Shown: positions 45,566-55,871 of the stretch, piece after piece | Position numbering within the stretch: the first letter of the stretch is position 1 | How the letters are laid out: every line of letters starts with the position of its first letter | Source of the DNA: Leptodactylus fallax | Lineage: Eukaryota; Chordata; Amphibia; Anura; Leptodactylidae | Direction of reading: 5' to 3' | Assembly: GCA_947044405.1 (NCBI GenBank) | Contig: CAMRHE010000166.1 | Span: 2,295,501 to 2,359,500 of the forward strand | Length of the DNA stretch: 64,000 nucleotides | Made by a program: the position numbers and the translations under genes | The notes under the pieces: generated by a model | The model's input: only the letters and a program-made list of their open reading frames with translations | Told to the model about the DNA's origin: nothing | Databases searched by the model: none

Positions 45566-46674
45566 TGCGGTGACCAGATGGAAGGTAACGCTGCAGTTGG
45601 GATTGCGGGGTGCAAACAGCGCAGACTTGTCACGGTCTCTGGGCACGAGGGCGCAGCGCTGGTGCTGTCCCACGTTACCACCACTGGTACCGGTGATGAG
45701 GGGGCTGCACAAATGTTGGTGGTGATTGTTCCCCCGGGGCGCTTCCCCTATACTGTGCCGACTGGTGGTGTTTGGGGCGCCCTGATGTTGTCGGTGCAGA
45801 GTCAGACACAGAAACGGTTGTAAAGTTGAACTTTTACTTCCATGGGTGTGGAGGCACAAATGCTTAAACAGTTTACTCAATACAAAACAACGGGGTACGC
45901 CTGGTGACACAGCAAAGTCCTGGGGTGCAGGATAGACTTGATGAAAGGTGTTCCTAGCCCCTTATACTTCAGTGTTACAGCCCTAAGGTGCGTCTGGGCT
46001 CCTATTTGGCTCATAGGAGGATGCCCACCATGATACTAGTACATAATATTCCCCACTCACGTTATGTGGTCCTGATAGCTCAGAGTTTCGGGGTGCAATA
46101 GTCAGGGTGGCAGGATATTCCACAGGTCTGGCCTTGGCCCCTGGATCCTGTGATACTTGCTATGGAGCACGTGTTCCAGAATGTTCTCTCCACAGTCTCA
46201 TGCTGACAAGATAATGATGCTTGACTTCCTTCAGGGCGATGGCTAGGCAGACAGGGGACAGGATCTTCTGAATAGCTGGAGTATGTCAGCTCTCCAACCT
46301 TCCTGGGCCTGTCTAGGACTTGAGATTCCTGCACTATACTCACAGGACATCACACTTATCTCCTCACCTCCTCCTCCTAACACTCCACACTTCTAACTCC
46401 TCACACGCAGGACCTTCCTGCAGGGGTGTTACCATGGGGACCCAGTGATCAGCTGACTCCTCCCCTTTTCCCAGGCGATGTCCTCCCATTGGACATTTGG
46501 TTACTATTCAATCCTATGGGAGGTGTAATGCATGTGTGAGGCTCACTAGGTGGTGCTGTGTTGTGTGAGACTCAGGACCCCCTGCTATGTCACACAGGCT
46601 ATGAAGCAACAGGAAATAATACAATGCACAGAGATCACCCTCAGCCCAGCCATAGCCAGCTCTGGGATGCCACA
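45566..46674 (-). repeat. gypsy 3' LTR
   Basis: Begins (minus) TGTGGCATCCCAGAGCTGGC and ends GGTCACCGCA. Same length as the 5' LTR. Differences noticed are at about 45804, 45897, 45930 and 46553 in this copy. Confidence 0.92.
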
Positions 46675-46691
46675 TACTCCCCCTCTTTCAC
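46675..46691 (-). promoter_or_regulatory. gypsy polypurine tract
   Basis: The minus strand reads GTGAAAGAGGGGGAGTA immediately before the 3' LTR, in the expected place and purine-rich for plus-strand DNA priming. Confidence 0.8.
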
Positions 46692-47256
46692 TGAGCCGAC
46701 CTCGGCGACGGGCTGGCGTGAAGGTGAGAAATGTAACATAACGTTAATAAATACGAATAAAGTGCAAATGTCACTAACAGTTTAGAAAAATATAATACCT
46801 AGAAACTTGAGGTAAGACCTCCCGGCATAGTCCTGGAATGTCCATGAGAAGTCTGAAGGGTAACGGAGAGATAATTAAACTCAGACTTATGGAACCTTTT
46901 GGCGGTACCATCAGACAGTCCATATAGAAACAACAGTAGTGCAAATGGGTCCAGAGGCTCTCTGGCACAAATTTCGTGAGTGTCCATTATCATGAGAGTC
47001 TCTCTGAGAAACAATAAACAGTCCTTTCTGTAAGGAAGAGTAGGCACTCTAGCACGAATGTCCATACCGCAATGGGGTAACAGAACTTCCTTGGCTCGGT
47101 GAGCCAGGCACTATGGCTTGGATTGTTGCATATAAATGTAAATACTATATTACATGGCAAGATATTATATATATACTGTATATACACACAGGAAAAACAT
47201 TAATGTAATCAGAGCAGGAATAACATATATACAGAAGCAGAGACAGTTAACCTCTT
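46692..47256. other. gypsy 3' non-coding region
   Basis: A stretch between the end of pol and the polypurine tract. It is AT-rich near 47150-47200 (TATATATATACTGTATATAC). I see no third ORF or envelope-like gene. Confidence 0.6.
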
Positions 47257-50200
47257 TTACCCGAGGACAGCCATGGCATCACTATAGCGTGTTGGAGGTA
47301 TGCCTTTTGTGGTACGCTCAGAACGCCTAAGTGGAACAAGATTTGAATCAGGAACAGAGTCACTGAAATCAATTAAATCATCTGTCGAAGGGTTCTCTTG
47401 CACTAGAGCAATTGGTGGATAACAGCTAAATGGTAGTAGTTTAGGCGCCCACATAAGCTCAGTTAACGTTGGGGGTCTCTCTTTCGCTTCAGACGGTGAC
47501 AAGATCTCTGTACTCGTTGTCTCAGCTGGGGGCACCTCTGTGGGTAGTCCTTCTTTAAGGCACAGCTTCAGACGGTTTCGGTGTACTACTTGGGGCTGTC
47601 TCCCAGGTTTAGAGATCTCATACACGTCGGATTCAGGATATGGTATGGAGATGACACTGTATGGTTCTTTCTCCCAGAATGGATCCAATTTCCCATTCCG
47701 ATGGTTATTCCTTAACCATACACGGTCGCCAACTTTCAGGGGCGCTGCATGGGCGTGATGGTTGTAATCCTCCTGTTGTCTCCTACGAACCTCATCCATG
47801 CGCGTTTCAACTATCTCTTTAGCTTCCTCCATACGTCGGCGGTGTTCAACAACCCAGTCTGTTATGGGTAGTGGATTGATGGTGTCAGGGACCTTCACAC
47901 CAAGGGTTAAGTCTGAAGGAAGTTGACCTTGTCTTCCAAACATTAGATAAAATGGTGCGTATCCCGTAGATGTTTGGGGTGTGTTGTTGTAAATATAGGC
48001 CAAGTCCTTGATACGCTCAGGCCACTCAACACCAGGTGTAACTGCGGCTGTTCTTAGCATGCCGATGATCACTTGATTTGCCTTCTCGCACATACCATTC
48101 CCTTGAGGGTGATATGCTGTGGTTCGCAACTTCTTGCAGTCTTGGAACTGACACAGCTCACGGAACAATTGGGATTCAAACGCCGATCCACGGTCGGTGA
48201 GGATATGCTCAGGACAACCGTAATGGTGGACAAACTCTGCGTAGAAGGTCTCAGCCGTAGTTCTTGCTGTAAGATCTCTGACAGGCACGATGACAAGGAA
48301 CTTGGAGTAATGATCCACCATTGTCAGAGCGTAGCTGTAGCCGGAACGTGTGGGACCCAACTTCACATGGTCCAGAGCAACAATTTCACACGGCTTTTGA
48401 GTCTTAATTGGATGTAGAGGGGCCTTCTGATCTCTTCGACCTTCCTTGGTGATACTACAGGCGGGACACTCTCGGCACCAACTCTCAATGTCACTCCTCA
48501 TCCCAACCCAATAGAAGCGACGACGGATGGTAGCTTCGGTCTTTTGTACCCCGAAGTGACCGGATCTGTCATGATACGCCTCAAGTATCATCTGTGCGTC
48601 TCTTCTTGGTACGAGGATCTGATGAAGCCTTTCACCTGTGACAGGATCAAGAGTGTTTCTAAGTAGAAGGCCTCGTTGGACAAACAGGCGCTTCCTCTGT
48701 CGCCAAAGGCGTTTTAATTCCACGTCATGAAGACCTCTCTTTACACGGGTTGGTATTCTTCCTGTAAGCAGGAAATCTGACAATTCTCCTAAAACTCTGC
48801 TCTCTTCTTGGAACGTTTTCCACAGAGATGGCTCCTGGAGGGATTCGGCAGCTGTTTTCGCCAGAGATTCTCCTTCTACAGGGACACCAATAGCAACCTG
48901 TTGGGCAAACTTGTTGTAGAATGGTGGCATCTCCACCTCTTCCCAGATGTCTTCTCGGGGTGGTTCTTCTCCCACAGGCAACCTTGAGAGTGCATCAGCG
49001 TTAGCGTTGGACTTGCCACTGCGATACTTGACAGAGAACTTGTAATTCGCGAGTCTTGAGGCCCACCGTTGTTCAAGGGCTCCCAGTCGAGCAGTGTCCA
49101 GATGCGCCAACGGATTGTTATCTGTGTACACGGTAAAGGGTGTGGCAGCCAGGTAGTCTTTAAACTTCTCTGTCACGGCCCAGACAAGCGCCAGAAGTTC
49201 GAGTTTGAAAGAACTATAGTTCTGGTCGTTCTTCTCCGCGCCTCTCAGACTCCTGCTGGCGTAGGCGATGACTCGCTCTTTGTTGTCCTGAACCTGGGAC
49301 AACACTGCACCCAAACCTTGGTGACTTGCATCTGTGTACAAGCGGAATGGCTGACTGTAGTCGGGATAGGCTAGAATTGGTGGTTGCGTCAGAAGTGCTT
49401 TAAGCGCTTGAAAGGCTTCCTCTTGACGCGCTGTCCAGTCTACCAGAAGCTTTCAGTTGTAGTTTTCTCTGGGACAACCGCGCAACAACTCGTTCAGAGG
49501 CTCGGCTACTTGGGCGAAGTGTGGTATGAAACGCCGGTAGTAACCTGCGAATCCAAGGAAGCTTCGGACTTCTTTGACGGTAGTTGGTCTTCGCCAGTTC
49601 TGGACTGCAGTGATCTTTTCAGGATCAGGTTGGACGCCTTGTGCGCTCACGACATGCCCAAGGTAGTGAACTTGGGGTTTCAACAGGTAGCACTTGGAGG
49701 GCTTCAACTTTAGGCCGTGCTGTATAAGTACCTTGAATACCTCGGACAGGTGACGAAGGTGTTCTTGGTATGTCCGGGAGAATACAATAACATCGTCCAG
49801 GTACAGTAGCACACTCTGGAAATTCTCATGGCCAAGGCACCTCTCCATAAGCCGTTGGAATGTGGCTGGGGCATTACATAGCCCAAATGGCATACTATTG
49901 AATTCAAAGAGTCCCATCGGGGTCGTAAACGCAGTCTTTTCATGATCTTCAGGCGCCATAGGGACTTGCCAGTATCCACTGGTTAAGTCCAGGGTTGAGA
50001 AACAGGTAGCTGATCCCAAAGCCGTTAGAGATTCCTCAATCCGCGGCAATGGGTATGCGTCCTTGTGCGTGACGTTGTTGAGTTTACGATAGTCCACACA
50101 AAATCGTAGGGTTCCGTCTTTCTTCTTGACAAGGACTAGCGGGGCTGCCCAGGGGCTGTTACTCTCCCGGATGACATCAGCATCTCGCATCCCTTGGATC

Positions 50201-51324
50201 AACTTTTTCACCGGTTGGTACATCGCTGGTGGTATTGGACGGTGACGCTCCTTGATTGGATGGTGGTCGCCAGTCAGAATGCGATGTTGTATGGTCGTGG
50301 TCTTACCAAAGTCCAATGGGTGTTTGCTGAATGCCTGTTGGTAACGCTTGGCCACATTGCGAACCCCATTGATGTGCTCTATAGGGGTATTGGCGTCTCC
50401 CACGTTCAATTCATCCCACCAGGACTTCGTGGCTCCATTCTGAATGTTTTCAGCAGCTTGGGTGGAACGCTGTGTGGCGGTAGAATCACCAGAGAGAATG
50501 TCTTCTGGTGCTAACCGGTGTAGCAGGGCCACAGAGTGGAACTTGTGGAGGTTCACGGGAGCATCGCCCAAGTTGACTAAGCGGACAGGAACACGTCCAT
50601 TGGAAACTGTGACAAGGCTGCGGGCAGCCATGACAAGTGGTTGGCCATCTACCTGTATGGGTTGTAGCAAGGCCTCGTAGTCCTGATTTTCTATGCCCGG
50701 ACGGGCACGGCACCACACCATAGTTTCTGTTCCAGGCTGTAGGGTTACTGGACGGGTATCTTGGATCCGGACTCGACCAATTTCACCTTGTTTGTTGGCG
50801 AACTTGTGCTGGGCATTGAGTACACGAATGGCCCGCTGAATGGTCTGCTGGTCACTGGGAGAAGCTGTAAGGAGAGAGGCATGCAAGGCATCCAACACTT
50901 CTGCAAAGCAATGGCGTAAAACATTCATGCCTAATATTACAACTGCAAACCTATCATCCTCTACATCAGTGACAATTACACCCTGTCTAGGCAGTTTCAA
51001 GTCCCCAATCTGGATAGTGGGTTCCCAATAACCCTGCTGTGGTATGGGCTGTCCATTGCTGGCACACAGATTTATCCATGTGTCAGGTGTTCCATTCAAC
51101 ACACCTAAGTCCCAATGTTCAAGGAACACCTGCTTGCGCAGGGTTGTTACCTGAGATCCAGTGTCCACCAACGCTGTCAGAGGGACGCCGTTCACCCGGA
51201 TTGTGATGTGTGGGCAGGCTGAGACGAAGCGTGACAATGGCACTGAAGATTCACCTGGGCCCTTCTTCTTTCCTCCCGAGGGGCGGCCCGCTGCCTCGGG
51301 GGTGGCCCGTTTAACTGAAAACAC
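47257..51324 (-). pseudogene. pol: gypsy pol (protease-RT-RNase H-integrase)
   Basis: A single minus-strand frame of about 1,355 codons, interrupted by one TGA (49453-49455). Upstream piece, 623 residues: aspartic protease LVDTGSQVTTL about 50 residues in, then RT with DYRKLN, LDLTSGYWQVPM, FGLCNAPATFQRLM and catalytic YLDDVIVFS. Downstream piece, about 694 residues: RNase H YTDASHQGLGAVLSQ, integrase HHCC (HFGVQKT…CRECPACS) and DD-E core (ALDHVKLG, LTDRGSAFES, TAYHPQGNGMCEKAN), then a C-terminal KVGDRVWLR segment without a chromodomain. The frame is -1 relative to gag and overlaps it by about 130 bases, so expression should need frameshifting at 51309-51315. The TGA lies between RT and RNase H, and lowers coding potential. 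Confidence 0.92.
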
Positions 51325-52280
51325 TGAGGCCTGGTGTGTCCATATCTATGGCAATAGGTACAGTATGGCCTCTCACTCTGCGGAGGTTTCACTGAAGACG
51401 GACGTCTGGGTGGCGACTCAGGTGAGATGTTGAGACTTCGCAAAGGATCACTGGACGATGAAGACGGCTGGGTCAGACGATCTAGACGGACGGTGATCTG
51501 TTCCATGGCACGGGTCAGATGATCCACTCGGGCCAGAAGGTCATCTCTGGAGTCTGCTGGTGTAGTCTGCGCAGTTTGGGCAGCAGGTGAGGTACCCAGA
51601 GGTAGTGGCAGGACAACTGGAGCAATGCTTGTTGAGGGTCCAGGTGAGGGAGCACAGATGACTGGGCTCGGCTGGGGCTGCTCCTGTCCCAAGACCTGGA
51701 TGGCAAGGGCCTTGAAGTCAGCAAACGTGATGCTGGGATGTTGTGCAGCAAGCATTCGCAACTGACTCTGGAGCAATGTGGTACCCGCCCCTTCTATGAA
51801 GCGGTCAAGCAAGATTTTATCAGAGTCCACATTTTCACGTGGATCCACTTGCACCACAGCTCTGAACGCCTCTTGGAGGGATAAAGCATAGTCCCGCAGG
51901 GTCTCACCAGGTAGTTGTCGTCTGGAAAAGAAGCGCATCTTTACCTCGGAGACAGATCGCACGTCAAAGTTCACCTGGAGTTTGTCCAGAATTTGCCCAG
52001 GGGTTCTTTTGTCAGAGGCAGGCCAGGATTTGACCTCCCTAGCTGCAGCACCCTCAAGCTGGCCCAGCAGGATCTGTATCTGCTGTTCTGTATTCAGAGG
52101 ATAGAACTGGAAGAGAGACAGCATCTTCTCACGAAAGTCCCTGAGGGTATGCGCCTCCCCTTTGTAGCGCGGCAGCCATGGTGCGCCAGGGTAAAATGGC
52201 ATGGAGAATGGTAGGCTGCTCGCCATGGGCACTGCTGGATCACTAGAAACAGATGGCACAATGTCACTTTGCTCAGTCAT
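51192..52280 (-). CDS. gag: gypsy Gag
   Basis: An intact frame of 362 residues from the ATG at 52280. The central part (LRDFREKMLSLFQFYPLN…, then FFSRRQLPGETLRDYALSLQ) looks like a retrotransposon-type capsid. Residues 307-320 form a CX2CX4HX4C zinc knuckle (CTYCHRYGHTRPQC) for RNA packaging. Ser/Pro-rich linkers sit between them. The last 38 residues lie after the frameshift site and are made only in the unshifted product. The 0.77-kb leader precedes it. The protein should assemble the virus-like particle of the element. Confidence 0.9.
   Translation of the reverse strand: MTEQSDIVPSVSSDPAVPMASSLPFSMPFYPGAPWLPRYKGEAHTLRDFREKMLSLFQFYPLNTEQQIQILLGQLEGAAAREVKSWPASDKRTPGQILDKLQVNFDVRSVSEVKMRFFSRRQLPGETLRDYALSLQEAFRAVVQVDPRENVDSDKILLDRFIEGAGTTLLQSQLRMLAAQHPSITFADFKALAIQVLGQEQPQPSPVICAPSPGPSTSIAPVVLPLPLGTSPAAQTAQTTPADSRDDLLARVDHLTRAMEQITVRLDRLTQPSSSSSDPLRSLNISPESPPRRPSSVKPPQSERPYCTYCHRYGHTRPQCFQLNGPPPRQRAAPREERRRAQVNLQCHCHASSQPAHTSQSG
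51275..51315 (-). promoter_or_regulatory. probable -1 ribosomal frameshift signal, gag to pol
   Basis: On the minus strand the heptamer G TTA AAC (51309-51315) is split as codons TTA AAC in the gag frame, and the -1 shift gives GTT AAA, which is exactly the pol frame. An 8-base spacer (51301-51308) is followed by a perfect 7-bp GC-rich stem, CCCGAGG (51294-51300) with CCTCGGG (51275-51281), and a 12-base loop. Heptamer, spacing and stem match the rules for programmed -1 frameshifting; GUUAAAC is a known functional heptamer (used by equine arteritis virus). Confidence 0.75.
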
Positions 52281-53024
52281 GTTGTTTGCAGGTATGACTG
52301 AAATTAGGTCGCCGTCTCTTTAAGAAACTCAACTGCTTGCTGGCAGGGAATGGAGACTACAACTTGGAATGCTGTCCCTTTAAGAATGCTGTAGCTATTA
52401 ACAGAGTCACTGTGATGCAGGCTGACGGTGTGCTCCCCCTCTTTAATGGTGGCACTCCCCACGGACACTGTACTGTACACGGAAAACACTCGCTGGGGCC
52501 GTGGGAGGACTGAAGACAAGGACAGGGAGGCACAGTACTCACTGACAGCAACTGCAGCGTGGACCAGAGATCAGCGGTGCACAGCAGGGATGGTGATGCG
52601 GCACCGGAGAGTCAGAAATGGCGCTGGCACGTTCGCCTTTCACTTTCTTGTATGGGTGCGCTGGAGCATTGCGCTCAGCATTCTGGGCTCTCCTAAGATG
52701 GCGGCAGATGGGTCTCCCGGCCTCATGGGCAGTGCTAAAAATCTCCCGCACTTTTGCAAGATACAGTTAACCCTTTGTGGGCGTTCTTACACAGCGATGT
52801 GGCGCAGCAAACAAGTCCTGGGCGTTTTAACTCTTCCAGGGCTGTAACACACTGAGAGGACAGTCTTTAGGGCTTACTTCAGGGGTATAGGGCTCCCCCC
52901 TCTTTGTGGCAAGCACTCTCAGGGAATAAACTTGATCTTAGCAAAGTCCACAATAAAGACCGATGCTCTGGAGACAATTTGGCGCACTTTTCGTGATGAT
53001 TTTCTCAAAATGGCACACACCCGT
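52281..53024 (-). other. gypsy 5' untranslated leader
   Basis: Between the primer-binding site and the gag ATG. No ORF with recognisable domains; it probably carries packaging signals. Confidence 0.6.
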
Positions 53025-53042
53025 ATCCTGTTCGTGACGCCA
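53025..53042 (-). promoter_or_regulatory. gypsy primer-binding site
   Basis: The minus strand reads TGGCGTCACGAACAGGAT eight bases after the 5' LTR. The leading TGG complements a tRNA CCA end, and position and length are typical. I cannot name the tRNA from sequence alone. Confidence 0.75.
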
Positions 53043-53050
53043 GTTTTTCT

Positions 53051-54159
53051 TGCGGTGACCAGATGGAAGGTAACGCTGCAGTTGGGATTGCGGGGTGCAA
53101 ACAGCGCAGACTTGTCACGGTCTCTGGGCACGAGGGCGCAGCGCTGGTGCTGTCCCACGTTACCACCACTGGTACCGGTGATGAGGGGGCTGCACAAATG
53201 TTGGTGGTGATTGTTCCCCCGGGGCGCTTCCCCTATACTGTGCCGACTGGTGGTGTTTGGGGCGCCCTGATGTTGTCGGTGCAGAGTCACACACAGAAAC
53301 GGTTGTAAAGTTGAACTTTTACTTCCATGGGTGTGGAGGCACAAATGCTTAAACAGTTTACTCAATACAAAACAACGGGGTATGCCTGGTGACACAGCAA
53401 AGTCCTGGGGTGCAGGGTAGACTTGATGAAAGGTGTTCCTAGCCCCTTATACTTCAGTGTTACAGCCCTAAGGTGCGTCTGGGCTCCTATTTGGCTCATA
53501 GGAGGATGCCCACCATGATACTAGTACATAATATTCCCCACTCACGTTATGTGGTCCTGATAGCTCAGAGTTTCGGGGTGCAATAGTCAGGGTGGCAGGA
53601 TATTCCACAGGTCTGGCCTTGGCCCCTGGATCCTGTGATACTTGCTATGGAGCACGTGTTCCAGAATGTTCTCTCCACAGTCTCATGCTGACAAGATAAT
53701 GATGCTTGACTTCCTTCAGGGCGATGGCTAGGCAGACAGGGGACAGGATCTTCTGAATAGCTGGAGTATGTCAGCTCTCCAACCTTCCTGGGCCTGTCTA
53801 GGACTTGAGATTCCTGCACTATACTCACAGGACATCACACTTATCTCCTCACCTCCTCCTCCTAACACTCCACACTTCTAACTCCTCACACGCAGGACCT
53901 TCCTGCAGGGGTGTTACCATGGGGACCCAGTGATCAGCTGACTCCTCCCCTTTTCCCAGGCGATGTCCTCCCATTGGACATTTGGTTACTATTCAATCCT
54001 ATGGGAGGTGTAATGCATGTGTGAGGCTCACTAGGTGGCGCTGTGTTGTGTGAGACTCAGGACCCCCTGCTATGTCACACAGGCTATGAAGCAACAGGAA
54101 ATAATACAATGCACAGAGATCACCCTCAGCCCAGCCATAGCCAGCTCTGGGATGCCACA
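53051..54159 (-). repeat. gypsy 5' LTR
   Basis: 1,109 bp, nearly identical to 45566-46674. It should carry the promoter and polyadenylation signals; I did not find a decisive TATA box. Confidence 0.92.
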
Positions 54160-54162
54160 CTA

Positions 54163-54200
54163 TCATTATACTCTGGGGTCTTTTTAGACCCCTGAGTATA
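54163..54200. repeat. hairpin in hAT-like element
   Basis: TTATACTCTGGGGTCT pairs with AGACCCCTGAGTATAA around a short T-rich loop. Confidence 0.75.
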
Positions 54201-54440
54201 ACGATCAGGGGCTCAGGGGAGGTGAGCGAACATAAAAAACACTGTAACTCACCTCTCCTGCGCTCCGACAGGCTTTGGGCCTGTTTGGTGACGTATGCTT
54301 CACGACGTCGGCCTGGCTCACGCGAGATCTGGTCCAACATTGAAGATGGCCGAAGTAGCACACGGGAGTGCACCGGAGCGAGGACAAGGTAAGTTGCATT
54401 GTTTTTTTATGTTTGTATGCTCCCCTGGGTCTCCGATCAT

Positions 54441-54480
54441 TATACTCCGGGGTCTGAAAAGACCCCGGAGTATAATAATC
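54441..54480. repeat. perfect hairpin in hAT-like element
   Basis: ATTATACTCCGGGGTCT and AGACCCCGGAGTATAAT are perfect complements around a GAAA-type loop. Confidence 0.8.
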
Positions 54481-54529
54481 GTTCATGGGTGGCCCACTAT
54501 GGGGCATAATACTATGTGAAGGGGCCTCT

Positions 54530-54660
54530 AAGCTGCATAATACTGTGTGCAGGGGCCACTATGGGGCATAATACTGTGTGCAGGGGCCACTATGGGGCAT
54601 AACACTGTGTGCAGGGGCCACTATGGGGCATAATACTGTGTGCAGGGGGAACTATGTTGC
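54530..54660. repeat. 31-bp tandem repeat
   Basis: Four to five copies of a unit containing GGGGCCACTATGGGGCATAA plus TACTGTGTGCA, with minor changes (one copy reads GCATAACAC). Confidence 0.9.
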
Positions 54661-54809
54661 ATACTAGTGTGCGAAGGAATCCGGTTTGTGCGGGGGAGAG
54701 GTGTTGGAGGGGGCGGTCCGGGGGGGATGGGGGCGGCGGTTCATGGCGGCCCCATGTTAAATGTTTGCCTTGGGGCCCAGCCATTCCTAGTTACGCCACT
54801 GAGCATAGC

Positions 54810-55240
54810 TATTCAGATAGACCTCTAATACGAATGTTGGGCCTCCTCTACCTATTCTCCAAGTCCTCAACATTTAGTTCAAATGCTTCAAGGTTGGTTG
54901 CCTGATCATCAAAGTGAGCTTTATCCTCCTCCAGGGCATTGGCAATGTTATCCATTTTATCCTCTACCTCAGCAACTCTGGAGCTGAGGTACTGAATTTG
55001 TTTAGAAATCTCAGTGGAGAAAAGCTGTTGGATTCTGGTAAATAGAGCAGAGGGGTCCAGGTCGGCAGCCCTGGCACCCACCATAGGTTCAGTGCAGAGG
55101 CTGCAAGGGCAGTAATACTACCGAGCTGAGATCCTCCTTCAGCAGAGCCAGAGAGGTCAGGAGTCCGGAAAAGTTCAGGCAAAGTATGCCAGGCTGACAC
55201 GTCGTCCCATACTTTGCAAGATTTTGACTTCTGAGATCAA
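54810..55240 (-). pseudogene. L1-like LINE ORF1, N-terminal coiled-coil half
   Basis: The minus strand gives a coiled coil, including YLSSRVAEVEDKMDNIANAL near 54960-55000, then LEAFELNVEDLENR near 54850-54890. It is followed by a stop and RRPNIRIRGLSE near 54815-54845, the junction motif of L1 ORF1 proteins (…LENRSRRNNIRIRGLPE…). The reading ends at the hAT-like insertion at 54801. The region above 55084 is less clear, with stops, and the true start is not identifiable. Together with 44128-44640 it forms one ORF1. Confidence 0.8.
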
Positions 55241-55324
55241 GTGGGCATCGTAGCCAGGTAGCAGGTGTGGAGGCGGCCCAGTCGGAGGTGTCAGACCAAA
55301 AGTGCTAGAGGAGGTGCTGTGGCA

Positions 55325-55643
55325 CAGAGTGTTCGATTTTTGTCTCATCACTTCAAATTACCTTGTTCCAGAAGTTTTGAGGCTTGTCTCTGTGTTTGGC
55401 GTATCGAAGGCGAGATTCTTTGTGACATTTATGCAGTAATGGCTTTCTTCTGGCAAATCGACCATGCAGCCCATTTTTCTTCAAGTGCCTCCTTATTGTG
55501 TATCTTGAAACAGCCACACCGATAGTTTTCAGAGAGTCCTGTATTTCAGCTGATGTTATGTGTGGGTTTTTCTTTACATCCCAAACAATTTTCCGGGCAG
55601 TTGTGGCCGAAATTTTGGTTGGTCTACCTTGGTTTCTGGGCAT
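55325..55643 (-). pseudogene. Tc1-like transposase, N-terminal part
   Basis: The minus-strand frame includes GRPTKISATTARKIVWDV, SAEIQDSLKTIGVAVSRYTI and RRHLKKNGLHGRFARRKPLL, the paired-type helix-turn-helix DNA-binding domain of Tc1 transposases. It then reaches NFWNKVI, a TGA, and SDETKIEH, the first catalytic Asp region, before the copy is truncated. The 55353-55643 piece is 96 residues. Confidence 0.9.
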
Positions 55644-55869
55644 GTTATCAGGCCAAAATCACCAGAGTATTTGAACAGGGTCATTTTGATGTTTTTGGTT
55701 GTCATTATGTTTTAAAAAGAGAAAACACAGAAGTTTGACAATAAATGACTTCAACCAACCACTAACCATGAGTGGAGAGAAAGTTTTTGTGTTATCATCC
55801 ATATTCTTTGAAAAAAAGGCCAAAAAAACAAAACATCTGCCAGGGTATGTAAACTTTTTAGCACAACTG
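55325..55869 (-). mobile_element. 3'-truncated Tc1-like transposon
   Basis: The minus-strand terminus CAGTTGTGCTAAAAAGTTTA begins at 55869, next to TA (55870-55871). The N-terminal part of a transposase follows, and the sequence breaks off near 55325 where LINE DNA begins. The right terminus and catalytic core are gone. The family differs from that at 410-1379. Confidence 0.85.
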
Positions 55870-55871
55870 TA

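Larger units (their letters stand above)
45566..54159 (-). mobile_element. full-length Ty3/gypsy LTR retrotransposon
   Basis: 8,594 bp with two 1,109-bp LTRs (45566-46674 and 53051-54159) and a 4-bp duplication CTAT (45562-45565, 54160-54163). Minus-strand order: 5' LTR, primer-binding site, leader of about 0.77 kb, gag, pol (protease-RT-RNase H-integrase), about 0.57 kb non-coding, polypurine tract, 3' LTR. RT-RNase H-integrase order defines Ty3/gypsy. There is no envelope gene and no chromodomain. I count four LTR differences by eye, so insertion is recent. The only obvious coding lesion is one in-frame stop in pol. Confidence 0.92.
44644..54801. mobile_element. hAT-like element inserted in the L1-like ORF1
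   Basis: The right end, read inward on the minus strand, is CAGTGGCGTAACTAGGAATG; the left end (GTAGCCAGGGGAGTAAATAC) is a related but shortened terminus. Flanks CACATAGC (44636-44643) and AGCATAGC (54802-54809) agree at 6 of 8, consistent with a decayed 8-bp duplication. The L1 ORF1 resumes directly at both flanks, which confirms the insertion. Without its own insertions (solo LTR, gypsy element) the element would be about 0.7 kb. It contains two strong hairpins and a 31-bp tandem repeat, and no transposase. Confidence 0.65.

Noticed and set aside
46692..47256. Envelope gene in the gypsy element
   Set aside because: The space is only about 0.57 kb, with no signal peptide, membrane segment or sizeable frame.
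54530..54660. CRISPR-like array
   Set aside because: The 31-bp units abut without unique spacers; it is a plain tandem repeat in a eukaryotic MITE.
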